From contig NZ_LRAC01000127.1 in assembly GCF_001517085.1 (NCBI RefSeq), forward strand, positions 34,961 to 98,960: 64,000 nt of DNA. The letters run 5' to 3'. Origin of the DNA: Paenibacillus sp. DMB5. GTDB lineage: Bacteria; Bacillota; Bacilli; Paenibacillales; Paenibacillaceae. Both the position numbers and the translations under genes were made by a program. Below, one piece after another: positions 1-9,348 of this stretch. Under the pieces are notes generated by a model that ran no database searches, was not told the origin of the DNA, and saw nothing but the letters and a program-made list of their open reading frames with translations. Every line of letters starts with the position of its first letter. Within the stretch, counting starts at the first letter, position 1.

Positions 1-300
1 CACACGGTTAATAATGCTGCGCTTGTTGCCGCCTCCCTGGTCTACGGCGGCAATGATTTCGAGAAAGCGGTGGTCACCTCGGTTTACGGCGGAATGGACA
101 CGGACTGCAACGGTGCTACAGTCGGCTCCATTATGGGGGCCAAGCTGGGTGCAAGCCAGCTGCCGGCAAGCTGGACGGACCCGCTGAACGATACGCTGTA
201 CGCGGATCTGCCGGGCTTCCATCCAATTACGATTTCGGCTTGTGCGGAGCGGAGCTACCAGGTATTTCGGAAGCTGCGCGGGGAGCCAGGACTGGTGTAA
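1..300 (+). CDS. ADP-ribosylglycohydrolase family protein, C-terminal part
   Basis: The reading frame is open from the first base, so the gene starts outside the window. The visible ~99 residues contain GGMDTDCNGATVGSIMGA, the metal-binding DTD motif near the C-terminus of the ADP-ribosylglycohydrolase (DraG/ARH) fold, which co-ordinates the two Mg ions of the active site. Members remove ADP-ribose from proteins or small molecules in the cytoplasm; the substrate cannot be told from this fragment. The ORF ends at TAA and is followed within 35 bases by a good terminator, so it is the last gene of its transcript and is not part of the xylan block downstream. Confidence 0.85.
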   Translation, partial: HTVNNAALVAASLVYGGNDFEKAVVTSVYGGMDTDCNGATVGSIMGAKLGASQLPASWTDPLNDTLYADLPGFHPITISACAERSYQVFRKLRGEPGLV

Positions 301-334
301 GCTGCCTTTATATTCATATAAATCTTATAAGAAT

Positions 335-390
335 CGCTCTTTGCGAGCAGGTGATGCTGTAGCGTCCCTTCCGGCAAAGAGCGTTTTTTT
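335..390 (+). terminator. Rho-independent terminator
   Basis: Ten-base perfect stem CGCTCTTTGC (335-344) / GCAAAGAGCG (374-383) followed by seven T. It closes the ADP-ribosylglycohydrolase transcript. Confidence 0.85.
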
Positions 391-544
391 ATGGCCGGGC
401 TGGCAAGCTGGTGCCTATCCCAGAATAAAATAACAACGGAAATATGTCACAGAAATATTGAACTATGTTAGCATAATCTATAGTTATTTGGTTGGGCAGT
501 TAAGTGAAATTTGCTCACAGAATCAATGAGGGAGGGATGCGGTC

Positions 545-2086
545 ATGCTGAAGGCTATTATTGTGGATGATGAGCCATGGGTGCTGGAAGGGCTGCGGAC
601 AATGGTGGACTGGGCAAAGTACGGCTTCGAGCTGTGCGGTGAAGCCATGAATGGGCCGGATGCGCTGCGAATGATTGAGCGCTATCAGCCTGATCTTGTA
701 CTGACCGATATTAATATGCCGGTTATTAACGGGCTGGAGCTGATTTCCAGAGTAAATGGAACGATGGCAAGGCCGCCCCGGTTTATTATTTTGAGCGGAT
801 ACGATGACTTCCAGTACGCCAGAACGGCCTTGCGCGAGCGCGTGGAGCAATATTTGCTTAAGCCGGTCGATGAGGAGGAACTGGAACTTCTCCTGGGCCA
901 GCTCAGCCTTTTAATACAAAGTGAAATCGCTTCCAATGATGAGCGCCAAAAAAAGCAGTCGCTCATTATCGGCGGCATGCTAAGCCGTCTGATTCTGGGG
1001 GAGAACGAGGAAGACTTACGCATGATGGCCGCTAACCTGATGAAGCTTAGCGGAGATACAGAATTGCTGGGCATTCTGATTGATCCGCCTGCAGCAGCGG
1101 CACATCTGGATGCGGTGGAATCTTTCTTCACCCCGGAATTGGTGTACAGCAGCTTCCAGGACAGTGCCGGGCGGACCGGTCTGCTGCTGCAGTCAGCAGG
1201 CCTTTCAAGGGACAGTCTGAAGGACGGTGTCCGGCAGCTTCAGTTGGAGCTAACGGGGCTGCTGCAGCAGCCGGTAACGGTAATGGTCACTGACCGGATG
1301 ACAGGTATTGAATCTCTAAAGGACATTTATCTGCAGCTGCTGGAAATGTGGAAGCTCAGGTTCGGCAAAGAGCAGGGCGGAGTGTTCTTCCATTGTGATT
1401 TCAAGAAATGCGGTACAGAGGCAAGCCGGGAGCAGACGGCTTTTGCCAAGCTGCCGGAAAAGGTAATGGCCGGTGATCCGGAGGAGATTGAATCTTGTGT
1501 ACAGGATATCTTCATGTCCTATGCCCGGCAATTGTCTGCTGTGGAAGCTGTTCAGGCCGGCATCGCCCATCTGGAAATGACCCTGTGCCGGCTGGTGGCA
1601 GAGCATAACGGAGAACCCGGCACCATGATGAACGGGCACCAGGCAAAATACGGGAGTCTGGGAGACCTCGGTGATTACTCCCGGTTAAGCCTTTATGTAA
1701 GCGGTCTCTGCAGAACAGCGGCGGATTATCTGGCACAGCTGCAGGAGGCAAATGAGGGTAACACCATCTATAATGTCATCCGGTATGTGGATCAGGAGTT
1801 CCGCAGCAAGCTGCAGCTTCAGGATCTGGCCCGGCAGTTTCATATGAACCCGGCCTACCTGGGCCAGCTATTCCGCAAAGAGACCGGACGCAGCTTCAGC
1901 GAATATTTGAATGTTAAACGAATTGAAGCGGCCAAGGCGCTGCTGAAGCGGACGGAGCTGAAAATTTCCGATGTCGCTGCACAGGTCGGCTTCAGCAACA
2001 CGGATTATTTTATCGATAAATTCAAGGGAATCACGGGTGTTCTGCCCTCTGTCTACAAGAACTCTGACCATAGCAAGCAGCTCTAG
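545..2086 (+). CDS. YesN/AraC-type two-component response regulator
   Basis: 513-residue cytoplasmic regulator. Residues 1-120 form a receiver domain: acidic pocket D9-D10, phospho-acceptor D55 in LTDINMP, and K106 in LLKP. The middle ~270 residues match no domain I can name. The last ~100 residues are an AraC-type double helix-turn-helix (LQLQDLARQFHMNPAYLGQL and KISDVAAQVGFSNTDYF). This architecture is the YesN family, which partners with YesM kinases to control carbohydrate ABC importers. The ATG follows GGAGGG. It ends 20 bases before the YesM-type kinase and is probably co-transcribed with it. With the regulator after the kinase it makes an unusual regulator-kinase-regulator order. Confidence 0.92.
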   Translation: MLKAIIVDDEPWVLEGLRTMVDWAKYGFELCGEAMNGPDALRMIERYQPDLVLTDINMPVINGLELISRVNGTMARPPRFIILSGYDDFQYARTALRERVEQYLLKPVDEEELELLLGQLSLLIQSEIASNDERQKKQSLIIGGMLSRLILGENEEDLRMMAANLMKLSGDTELLGILIDPPAAAAHLDAVESFFTPELVYSSFQDSAGRTGLLLQSAGLSRDSLKDGVRQLQLELTGLLQQPVTVMVTDRMTGIESLKDIYLQLLEMWKLRFGKEQGGVFFHCDFKKCGTEASREQTAFAKLPEKVMAGDPEEIESCVQDIFMSYARQLSAVEAVQAGIAHLEMTLCRLVAEHNGEPGTMMNGHQAKYGSLGDLGDYSRLSLYVSGLCRTAADYLAQLQEANEGNTIYNVIRYVDQEFRSKLQLQDLARQFHMNPAYLGQLFRKETGRSFSEYLNVKRIEAAKALLKRTELKISDVAAQVGFSNTDYFIDKFKGITGVLPSVYKNSDHSKQL

Positions 2087-2106
2087 GAAAGCCGGGTGCA
2101 CAATCC

Positions 2107-3927
2107 ATGCTCAAAAAAAGATTCCGCTTCACCAATATCGTCAATGACATTCCGCTGAATTACAAGTTTTACCTGATCTATATCGTCGGCGTGCTTCTGC
2201 CTATCATGATTATTAACCTTGTGTTACTGGGCCGGATTACAGATCTGATCAAGTCAAGGGAAGAGCAGAACCTGGAGATTTCCCTGGAACGGGCAAGGAA
2301 GGACATTCATGATTTCATCGAGGGCGGGGTTGCCGTCAGCTACACCCTGTCCACAGACAAGAACCTGTATGAAATGCTGGACCGGCCGTATAGGGATTCC
2401 ATTGATTTTTACGGGGCCTATGATGAGGAGCTGCGTGACCGGCTGAACAGCTATATGCCTGTGAACAACCAGATTGAGCGGATTACGGTATTTACTGCCA
2501 ACCAGTCCATTGTATCAGGGGGCAATTATCAGGCTATCAATGCGAAAATCCGGACAAGCGGCTGGTACAGGCAAGCTGAGTCTTCAAGCAACCAGGTGGT
2601 TGTAACCGCCTATCGGATTAGCGAGAACAGCAACACTAACTCGACCACACCGATGCTGAGCATCATTGATTGGATGGATCACTACAGTTCGTTTGGAACG
2701 TATGAAAAGCTGTCGCGGATCGATCTCGATCTCAGTGAAGTGTACGACATCATTGTCCGGGAAAAGGATTACCTCAGCCTGTATCTGGTCAATGAGCAGA
2801 ATCAGATCGTCATGTCAGAAGCAAGCGGATATCAGCATGTAACGGATGAGCCTTACCCGCTGTTTACGCAGCCGGAGGACGGGGAACAGGAGGTGCATAT
2901 CCTGCCTATCGGTACGGCCAACTATCTTAAGGGCTGGCGGATTATCGGCATAACGCAGGGAGAGCGGATTGCCCAGGCCGTTCTGGATATCCGGCTGTAT
3001 GCAGCGGTGCTGGCGACCACTGTCACGCTGCTGACTTCGGCATTCATCTATGTGATGCTGCGCTCCTACAATTACCGGGTGAAGCGGCTGGCCCGCCATA
3101 TGCAGAAGGTGAGCAACGAGAAGTTCGAGCTGATCCGGATTGACGAGGGCCGTGATGAGATCGGCGGACTGATTCATAATTTCAACCGGATGACCTCGCG
3201 GATCAATTCGCTGATTAACGATGTGTACAAGCTGGAAATCCAGAGCAAGAACCTTGAGATGGAGCGGGTACAGGCTGAGCTGAATTTTCTGCAGAGCCAG
3301 ATGAATCCGCATTTCCTGTTCAATACGCTGAATGCCATTCTCGTGGTCTGCACCAAGAACAAATATGATGATGTGACGGATATTATCAAAAGCCTCTCCA
3401 GGCTGCTGCGCAGGCTGCTCCGGTCGAAGGAGGACCTGGTGTCGCTCCAGGAGGAAATGCAGTTTATCGAAATGTATCTGAAGATTGAGAAATTCAGGTT
3501 CCGTGACAAATTCGATTATCAATTCGAAATAGAAGAGCAGGCTCTGGCTTACAAAATACCGAAGCTGAGCATGCAGCCTCTTGTCGAAAACGCCTGCAAG
3601 CACGGCCTGCAGGCCATAGAGGGCCTTGGTGTAATCCGGATAAGGGCGGGAGTCCGGGAAGACCGCCTGCAAATTACTATTTCTGACAACGGCAAGGGCA
3701 TGGAGGCGACGAAGCTAAAGGAGCTGCTGAACAATATCCGCACGGAGGATTCCTCCAGCCTGAATATCGGAATGCGCAACGTATACCGCAGACTGGAGCT
3801 GTATTATGCCGATCAGGTGACCTTTGAGATGATAAGTACGCCGGATGAAGGGACAGCGGTTTCGTTCGGAATACCGCTGAAGCTGCTGGAGAGGATTCAT
3901 TCGCCCGGAGGTGAGGGGAAGCAGTGA
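2107..3927 (+). CDS. YesM-type sensor histidine kinase
   Basis: 606-residue membrane kinase. One membrane segment near residues 22-44, a large extracytoplasmic dCache-like region, a second segment near 296-318, a HAMP region, then a His_kinase domain with the phospho-acceptor in NPHFLFNTLN (H402) and a HATPase domain with LVENACKHG (about 490) and DNGKGM (about 527). Such LytS/YesM-type kinases sense a sugar or a sugar-loaded binding protein and phosphorylate YesN-type regulators. The downstream regulator overlaps its stop (GTGA), so the two are translationally coupled. By context the signal is probably a xylo-oligosaccharide (inference). Confidence 0.92.
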   Translation: MLKKRFRFTNIVNDIPLNYKFYLIYIVGVLLPIMIINLVLLGRITDLIKSREEQNLEISLERARKDIHDFIEGGVAVSYTLSTDKNLYEMLDRPYRDSIDFYGAYDEELRDRLNSYMPVNNQIERITVFTANQSIVSGGNYQAINAKIRTSGWYRQAESSSNQVVVTAYRISENSNTNSTTPMLSIIDWMDHYSSFGTYEKLSRIDLDLSEVYDIIVREKDYLSLYLVNEQNQIVMSEASGYQHVTDEPYPLFTQPEDGEQEVHILPIGTANYLKGWRIIGITQGERIAQAVLDIRLYAAVLATTVTLLTSAFIYVMLRSYNYRVKRLARHMQKVSNEKFELIRIDEGRDEIGGLIHNFNRMTSRINSLINDVYKLEIQSKNLEMERVQAELNFLQSQMNPHFLFNTLNAILVVCTKNKYDDVTDIIKSLSRLLRRLLRSKEDLVSLQEEMQFIEMYLKIEKFRFRDKFDYQFEIEEQALAYKIPKLSMQPLVENACKHGLQAIEGLGVIRIRAGVREDRLQITISDNGKGMEATKLKELLNNIRTEDSSSLNIGMRNVYRRLELYYADQVTFEMISTPDEGTAVSFGIPLKLLERIHSPGGEGKQ

Positions 3928-5461
3928 AAATGTATAAAGTGCTGTTAATTGACGATGAGCCAAGTGCCCTGGAAGCGATGCAGCTGTGGATTGACTGGCA
4001 GGCGCTCGGGTTTGAGATTGCCGGAACCTGCACCAACGGACAGGCGGGGCTGCAGCTGATCCGGGAGCTTGCGCCAGATCTGGTCATTACGGATGTGAAT
4101 ATGCCGCTGTTAAACGGCCTTGAGATGGTAGATGCCTGGCAGCAGACAGGAGGCAGAGACACCAAGTTTGCTATTCTCAGCGGCTACAGCGAGTTCGAGT
4201 ATGCCCAGACTGCGATCCGGTTTGGCATTCATCACTATCTGCTGAAGCCGCTTTTTCCGGAGGAGGCTGCAGAGGAGCTGCGGGAGATGTACCGGGAACT
4301 GGAGCGGGAGGAGCACAGCCGGAAGATGGGGAGGCTTGCAGCCTTGGAGGAAACGGCTGCAGTCATCAAAGGACTGCTCTACGGTAAACCGGAGGGGACT
4401 TTGGATGGCGGTTCAGCTGCTGCGCTGTCCGCCGGGTTCAGCTGCTGGAACGTCCTTCTTATTCAGACTGATCCGCTGAACTATACCGAAGTCAGGGGGA
4501 AAGCGGCCGCCATGTCTGCCGGGGAAGCCGGGATGGTGCTGGCTGACCTTGAGGCATACACCTGTGCAGTTGTTTACGGAAGTACTGCTCCCGGGGAAGG
4601 GAACACAGCAGCTGCAAGGATTGCGGAGGAGCTGCGGCAGGCTTGTCCCGGCATCCCCTTGTTTATCGCGGCCGGGGACAGCATACCGGAACTTAGCAGC
4701 ATTGCCGGGAGCTATCTGAGGGCAAAGGAGGCCCTGCAGTATTGCTTCTACAGCGAACCTTCAGCCGGGCTGCTGATGTTCCACGATATCCGCGATACGC
4801 CCTTAAGCAGAGATTACGATCATATCCGGCTGGCAGATGTGCTGATCGGGTTTGTGAATACGCTGGATCTTCCCGGCTTCCGCCGGGAGGCTGAAGCTGC
4901 GGCATCAAGCTTCCGTGAGAAGCTGGTGTCTCCGGACACAGTAAAGAAATTCGTGATTCACCTGGTCTACAAAATGAGGGAGCTTGTACCGGCTCCGGAG
5001 GCCGGGCAGCTGCAGAGGAAGGGTACAGAGCCGCCGGCGATTTTAATTACCACATGCTTACACTTGGCGGACTTATGGAATATCTGCTGGCCTTTGCCGA
5101 GGAGGTGATCCGCCTTCTGCTGCAGGAGCGGGGCAACAGATCTCAGGATGTTGTCCGGGATATTAACCGGTATGTTCAGGAGCACTACCGTGAGAGCCTG
5201 ACGATTCAGAGGCTGGCGGAAATCTTTTACCTGCACCCCGTCTATCTGGGCCAGCTTCTGATCAAGAAGAACGGAATCGGCTTTAATGAACTGCTTCATA
5301 ATCTGCGGATTGAGGAAGCGGCAAGGCTGCTGGAGGAGCGTACGCTTAAGCTGTCGGAAATTGCAGAAAGGGTGGGATATGCCAATTACGGGCAGTTCCT
5401 GAAGCAGTTTGAGAAGAAAATGCACTTGTCCCCGAATGAATACCGGCAGGCAAAGTCCTAA
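3924..5461 (+). CDS. second YesN/AraC-type response regulator, apparent frameshift
   Basis: Receiver domain at residues 1-120 with D10-D11, phospho-acceptor D57 (ITDVNMP) and K108 (LLKP). A C-terminal AraC-type helix-turn-helix is found one frame away (LTIQRLAEIFYLHPVYLGQL, KLSEIAERVGYANYGQF). The first frame runs to a stop at 5106-5108; the second frame picks up near 5021-5050. Adding one base between about 4990 and 5040 joins them into 512 residues, almost the length of the first regulator (513). No slippery heptamer is visible, so an assembly deletion or a recent mutation is likelier than programmed shifting. GTG at 3924 overlaps the kinase stop; ATG at 3930 is an alternative start. Confidence 0.85.
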
Positions 5462-5528
5462 AGTTTTTGGGGTTACACCTTTAATTCAGCTGTATTTAGA
5501 GCTAAGGATCACCTCTATAATTTATTAA

Positions 5529-5542
5529 TGTAAGTGCTTACA
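5529..5542 (+). promoter_or_regulatory. cre-like catabolite-repression site
   Basis: TGTAAGTGCTTACA is a six-base inverted repeat around a two-base centre and fits the CcpA cre consensus except that the central CG is TG. It lies 33 bases before the start of the oligosaccharide-binding lipoprotein gene, where CcpA-Hpr(Ser-P) would block transcription when glucose is present. The sequence match is seen; binding is inferred. Confidence 0.55.
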
Positions 5543-5574
5543 AAAAAGCGTAACCAAAAATATGGAGGTGCTTT

Positions 5575-7277
5575 ATGGGGGGCAAGTCAAAACGGACGTT
5601 CAAGGTTTCATTGATCACGCTGTTATCCCTGAGCTTTGCACTCGCCGCTGCGGCGGCAATAACAACAGCAATACCAAGGATAATGCCAAAGCCGAAGAGA
5701 CCGGTGCGGCACAAACCGCAGGAGCTGCGGACACAGGCGACAAAATTGAACCGTTCAATATCAGTGTATTTCTGGGTCAAGCCGGCCAGCAGCCGACACC
5801 GGACAACAAAATTTACAAGAAAATCAAAGATGAAACGGGCGCCAGCTTCAATTTCGAATTTTTGGCAGGCGACATTAACCAGAAGCTGGGCGTTATGATT
5901 GCCGGCCAGGATTATCCCGATATGATGACAGGAAATACGAAGCTGACTGCCGCGGGTGCCTATATTCCGCTCGAAGACCTGATTGAAGAGCATGCTCCGA
6001 ATTTGAAAGCGCATTATGCGGATTACTGGAACATGATGAAGGACCCTAATGACGGGCACATCTATATCCTGCCTAACTATGGGGTATACAACGGCAAAGT
6101 GAACAGCTCCTGGTATTCAGGCCCGGCTTTCTGGATTCAGAAGGCAGTGCTCAAGGAATTCGGCTATCCGCAGGTCAAGACACTCGATGAGTACTTTGAC
6201 CTGATTGAGAAATACAAAGAGAAGTATCCGAAAATTGACGGCAGTCCGACCATCGGCTTCGAAATTCTGAATTATGACTGGAAAAACTGGGGGCTGTTCA
6301 ATGCGCCTCAGCACTTGATCGGACACCCGAATGACGGCGGGGTCGTGGTCAAAGACGGTGTAGCCGAGATTTTTGCAGACAAGGATTATGCCAAAAAATA
6401 CTACCAGAAGCTTAATGAAATCAATCAAAAGGGTCTGATCGATAAAGAGACCTTTGTGCAGAACTACGACCAGTATATGGCGAAGCTGTCCAGCGGAACC
6501 GTTCTGGGTATGTTCGACCAGCACTGGAACTTCAATGCGGCCGAGGATTCCCTGACCACCCAGGGCAAAATCGAACGTACCTACGTGGGGCTCCCGCTCG
6601 TATACGATAAGGCTACCAAAGACTATTACCGTGACCTTGCCGTTCTGAACCTTAATAACGGCTTCGGTATCAGTATCAACGCCAAAGATCCGGTGAAAAT
6701 TATCAAGCTGCTTGACACCCTGATTCAGGAAGACTGGCAGAAGACCTTCTCCTGGGGTATTGAGGGCGAGGATTATATCGTAGAGAACGGCAGATTCATG
6801 AGAACACAGGAACAGCGCGACAATGCGGCCGATGCTACCTGGCAGCTGGCCAATAAAGCCAAGGCTCTCTTTGACTTCCTGCCTAAGACGGAGGGAAGCT
6901 TCAGTGACGGCAACTCTACCGACGCGGCAGCACAGCCGGAAGAGTATAAAGCAGGGCTGAAGCCTTTCGATAAAGAAGTTCTTGATGCTTACGGCTTCGA
7001 TACTTATGTGGACTTCTTCAGTGAGCCGCCTGCCAATCCGATCTACTACCCGGCCTGGTCCATTGATTTGATTGAAGGCTCGGATGCCAAGATAGCCAAC
7101 ACCAAATTAACTGAACTGCAGACCAAATTCCTGCCTAAAGCGATTCTGGCGAGTCCGGAAGAATTCGATTCTGTGTGGACCGATTATGTCGGAGAGATCA
7201 AGAAAGCCAATGTGAAGGCTTACGAAGACAAAATCAATGAGCAGATTAAATGGAGAATTGACAACTGGAGCAAGTAA
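5575..7277 (+). CDS. extracellular solute-binding lipoprotein of an oligosaccharide ABC importer, apparent frameshift at the lipobox
   Basis: Family 1 solute-binding protein, LplA/XynE-like. An ATG after GGAGGT opens a typical signal peptide (KSKRTFKVSLITLLSLSFAL), but the frame is lost at the lipobox. One frame reads on as LAAAAA; the other resumes as CGGNNNSNTK. One missing base near 5648-5652 restores LAA-CGGNNNS, a normal lipobox, and gives 567 residues, standard for the family. The mature part carries the usual features: GVMIAGQDYPDMMTG early and YYPAWSIDL late. It is followed by two permeases and two xylan-active enzymes, so xylo-oligosaccharides are the likely ligand (inference). Without the missing base the protein would have no export signal. 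Confidence 0.88.
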
Positions 7278-7295
7278 ATGAAGGCGCAGTGAACC

Positions 7296-7330
7296 AGCAG
7301 GCGGAGGGCCGTTCCGGCCTTCCGCCTGCT
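7296..7330 (+). other. intra-operon stabilising hairpin
   Basis: AGCAGGCGGAGGGCC (7296-7310) pairs with GGCCTTCCGCCTGCT (7316-7330) around a five-base loop, with a single mismatch and no T-run. Such hairpins between a binding-protein gene and its permease genes commonly protect the upstream mRNA, so the binding protein is made in excess over the membrane parts. Confidence 0.6.
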
Positions 7331-7362
7331 CCAATAAACGATGGAGCGGGGAGACAATTACT

Positions 7363-8337
7363 ATGGCTGAGACCTTAGAAACAGAAATAGCCGTCCGGCA
7401 TTCCAACCGCCGTAAAAAGAAGAAGCGGCCGGTTACCTGGTCGCTGATCAAAAGCCAGAATCAGCTGATCTGGATGTCAGTACCTTTAATGCTCTACATT
7501 ATTCTTTTTGCCTATGTGCCCGTCTGGGGCTGGACCATGGCTTTTCAGAATTACCGGCCTGCCAAGTCCTTCAGTGAACAGGAATGGGTAGGCTTCAAGC
7601 AGTTCAAATTTCTGTTTACCGACGACAATTTCCTGCGTGTGCTGCGCAATACCTTGTCCATGGGGATCATTAACCTGGTGCTCGGGTTTGTAACGGCGAT
7701 TGTGCTGGCACTGCTTCTGAATGAAATCAAAAATGTGCTGTGGAAAAGAACGGTACAGACCATCTCTTATCTGCCGCATTTTCTGTCCTGGATTATCGTT
7801 ACCGGCATTGTGGCGACCTCGCTGTCAATCAATGACGGAATTGTAAATATTGTGCTGATGAAGCTGCACCTGATCAAGGAGCCGATTCTGTGGCTCAGTG
7901 AAGGCAAGTACTTCTGGGGCATTGTCGGCGCCTCCCATGTGTGGAAGGAAGTCGGCTGGAATACGATTATTTATCTGGCGGCAATTGCGTCAATCGACCC
8001 TGCGCTGTATGAGGCTGCGGAGATCGACGGGGCAAGCCGTTACAGAAAAATGCAGTTTGTCACGCTGCCCGGAATCAAGGCAACCATCGTCATCCTGATG
8101 ATTATGTCGATCGGGCATGTGCTGGAGGCAGGCTTTGAAGTTCAGTATCTGCTCGGCAACGGGCTGGTTGTGGACTGGGCAGAAACCATTGATATTTTTG
8201 TACTGAAATACGGTCTCGCACAGGGCAACTATTCCCTCGCAACCGCGGGCGGTATTTTCAAAACGGTTGTCAGCGTAACACTGCTGCTTATGGCGAACGG
8301 CATTTCCAAGCGGCTTGGGGAAGAGAGGTTGTTATAA
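7363..8337 (+). CDS. oligosaccharide ABC importer permease (LplB-type)
   Basis: 324-residue inner-membrane permease of the MalF/LplB class with about six membrane segments, the first near residues 45-65 (MSVPLMLYIILFAYVPVWGW). The EAA loop that docks the ATPase is EAAEIDGASRYRKMQFVTLPGI near residue 225. GGAGCGGGGAGA precedes the ATG. Its stop adjoins the next permease start, so the two are coupled. No ATPase gene is nearby; importers of this class generally share a common MsmX-type ATPase encoded elsewhere. Confidence 0.93.
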   Translation: MAETLETEIAVRHSNRRKKKKRPVTWSLIKSQNQLIWMSVPLMLYIILFAYVPVWGWTMAFQNYRPAKSFSEQEWVGFKQFKFLFTDDNFLRVLRNTLSMGIINLVLGFVTAIVLALLLNEIKNVLWKRTVQTISYLPHFLSWIIVTGIVATSLSINDGIVNIVLMKLHLIKEPILWLSEGKYFWGIVGASHVWKEVGWNTIIYLAAIASIDPALYEAAEIDGASRYRKMQFVTLPGIKATIVILMIMSIGHVLEAGFEVQYLLGNGLVVDWAETIDIFVLKYGLAQGNYSLATAGGIFKTVVSVTLLLMANGISKRLGEERLL

Positions 8338-9300
8338 ATGATGGATAACCGGCAGATTAGCCCCGGGCAGAAAACAGGGATGACGGTGAGAAGAAGCATC
8401 GGTAAAGGTAAGCTGGAGCCTGTGCTGTTCACCACCTTTAATACCGTGTTTATGATTTGCCTTGTAGTTGTCACCCTATATCCCTTCCTGAATACGATTG
8501 CCGTTTCGTTTAACGCGGGGAATGACACGATCCGCGGCGGCATTTACTTATGGCCGCGGGCCTGGACTTTCCAGAATTACAAGGCGATCTTTGCCTCCGG
8601 CACGATTTATGATGCTTTTCTGATTTCTGTAGCGCGGACGGTGCTGTCGACAGTGCTGAATATCTTCCTGACGACGATGCTGGCCTACACGCTGAGCCGG
8701 AGGGAATATGTCTTCCGCCAGCCGATTACGGTGGTCTTCGTGCTGACGATGTATTTCAGCGCCGGTCTGATTCCGAGCTACTTTCTGATCAAGGATCTGA
8801 ACCTGATTAACAGCTTCTGGGTTTATATTTTCCCGTCGATGATCAGCGCCTTTAATATGATTGTTATCCGGACTTATATCGGTACCATTCCTGAAAGCCT
8901 GATGGAGTCGGCAAGAATTGACGGAGCGGGAGACTTCAAAATCTTCATGCGGGTTGTATTCCCGCTGTGCAAACCGGTGCTTGCAACCATTGCCCTGTTT
9001 GTTGCGGTAGGCGCCTGGAACTCCTGGTTCGATGCCTTTATCTACACCTCTTCCCGGCAGCACCTGAGTACACTGCAGTATGAGCTGATGAAGCTCTTAT
9101 CCTCGACGATGAACTCCAACAGCAACCCGAACGTTGCCGCCGGGGTAGGGATGGACCAGGATTCAGCGCGGGCGCTCGTGACACCGCTGTCGATCCGGGC
9201 CGCGATTACAGTAGTCGCCTCGGTACCGATCCTGCTTGTGTATCCTTTTATGCAGAAGTATTTTGTGGTCGGCCTGAATGTGGGGAGTGTTAAGGAGTAG
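8338..9300 (+). CDS. oligosaccharide ABC importer permease (YtcP/LplC-type)
   Basis: 320-residue permease of the MalG/YtcP class. It has about six membrane segments, starting with VFMICLVVVTLYPFLNTIAV near residue 40, and the EAA-loop variant ESARIDGAGDFKIFMRVVFP near 185-205. It starts directly after the stop of the first permease and forms the heterodimeric channel with it. The pair plus the upstream lipoprotein make the importer; the following GH43 and GH10 genes would process the cargo inside the cell. Confidence 0.93.
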   Translation: MMDNRQISPGQKTGMTVRRSIGKGKLEPVLFTTFNTVFMICLVVVTLYPFLNTIAVSFNAGNDTIRGGIYLWPRAWTFQNYKAIFASGTIYDAFLISVARTVLSTVLNIFLTTMLAYTLSRREYVFRQPITVVFVLTMYFSAGLIPSYFLIKDLNLINSFWVYIFPSMISAFNMIVIRTYIGTIPESLMESARIDGAGDFKIFMRVVFPLCKPVLATIALFVAVGAWNSWFDAFIYTSSRQHLSTLQYELMKLLSSTMNSNSNPNVAAGVGMDQDSARALVTPLSIRAAITVVASVPILLVYPFMQKYFVVGLNVGSVKE

Positions 9301-9348
9301 AGGCTGAGACTTCAGGTATCTTTAACAAATTAAAGAGAGGTTGTCCCC

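Noticed and set aside
2815..3672. 285-residue minus-strand ORF
   Set aside because: Antisense to the YesM-type kinase, whose domains are intact; no independent support.
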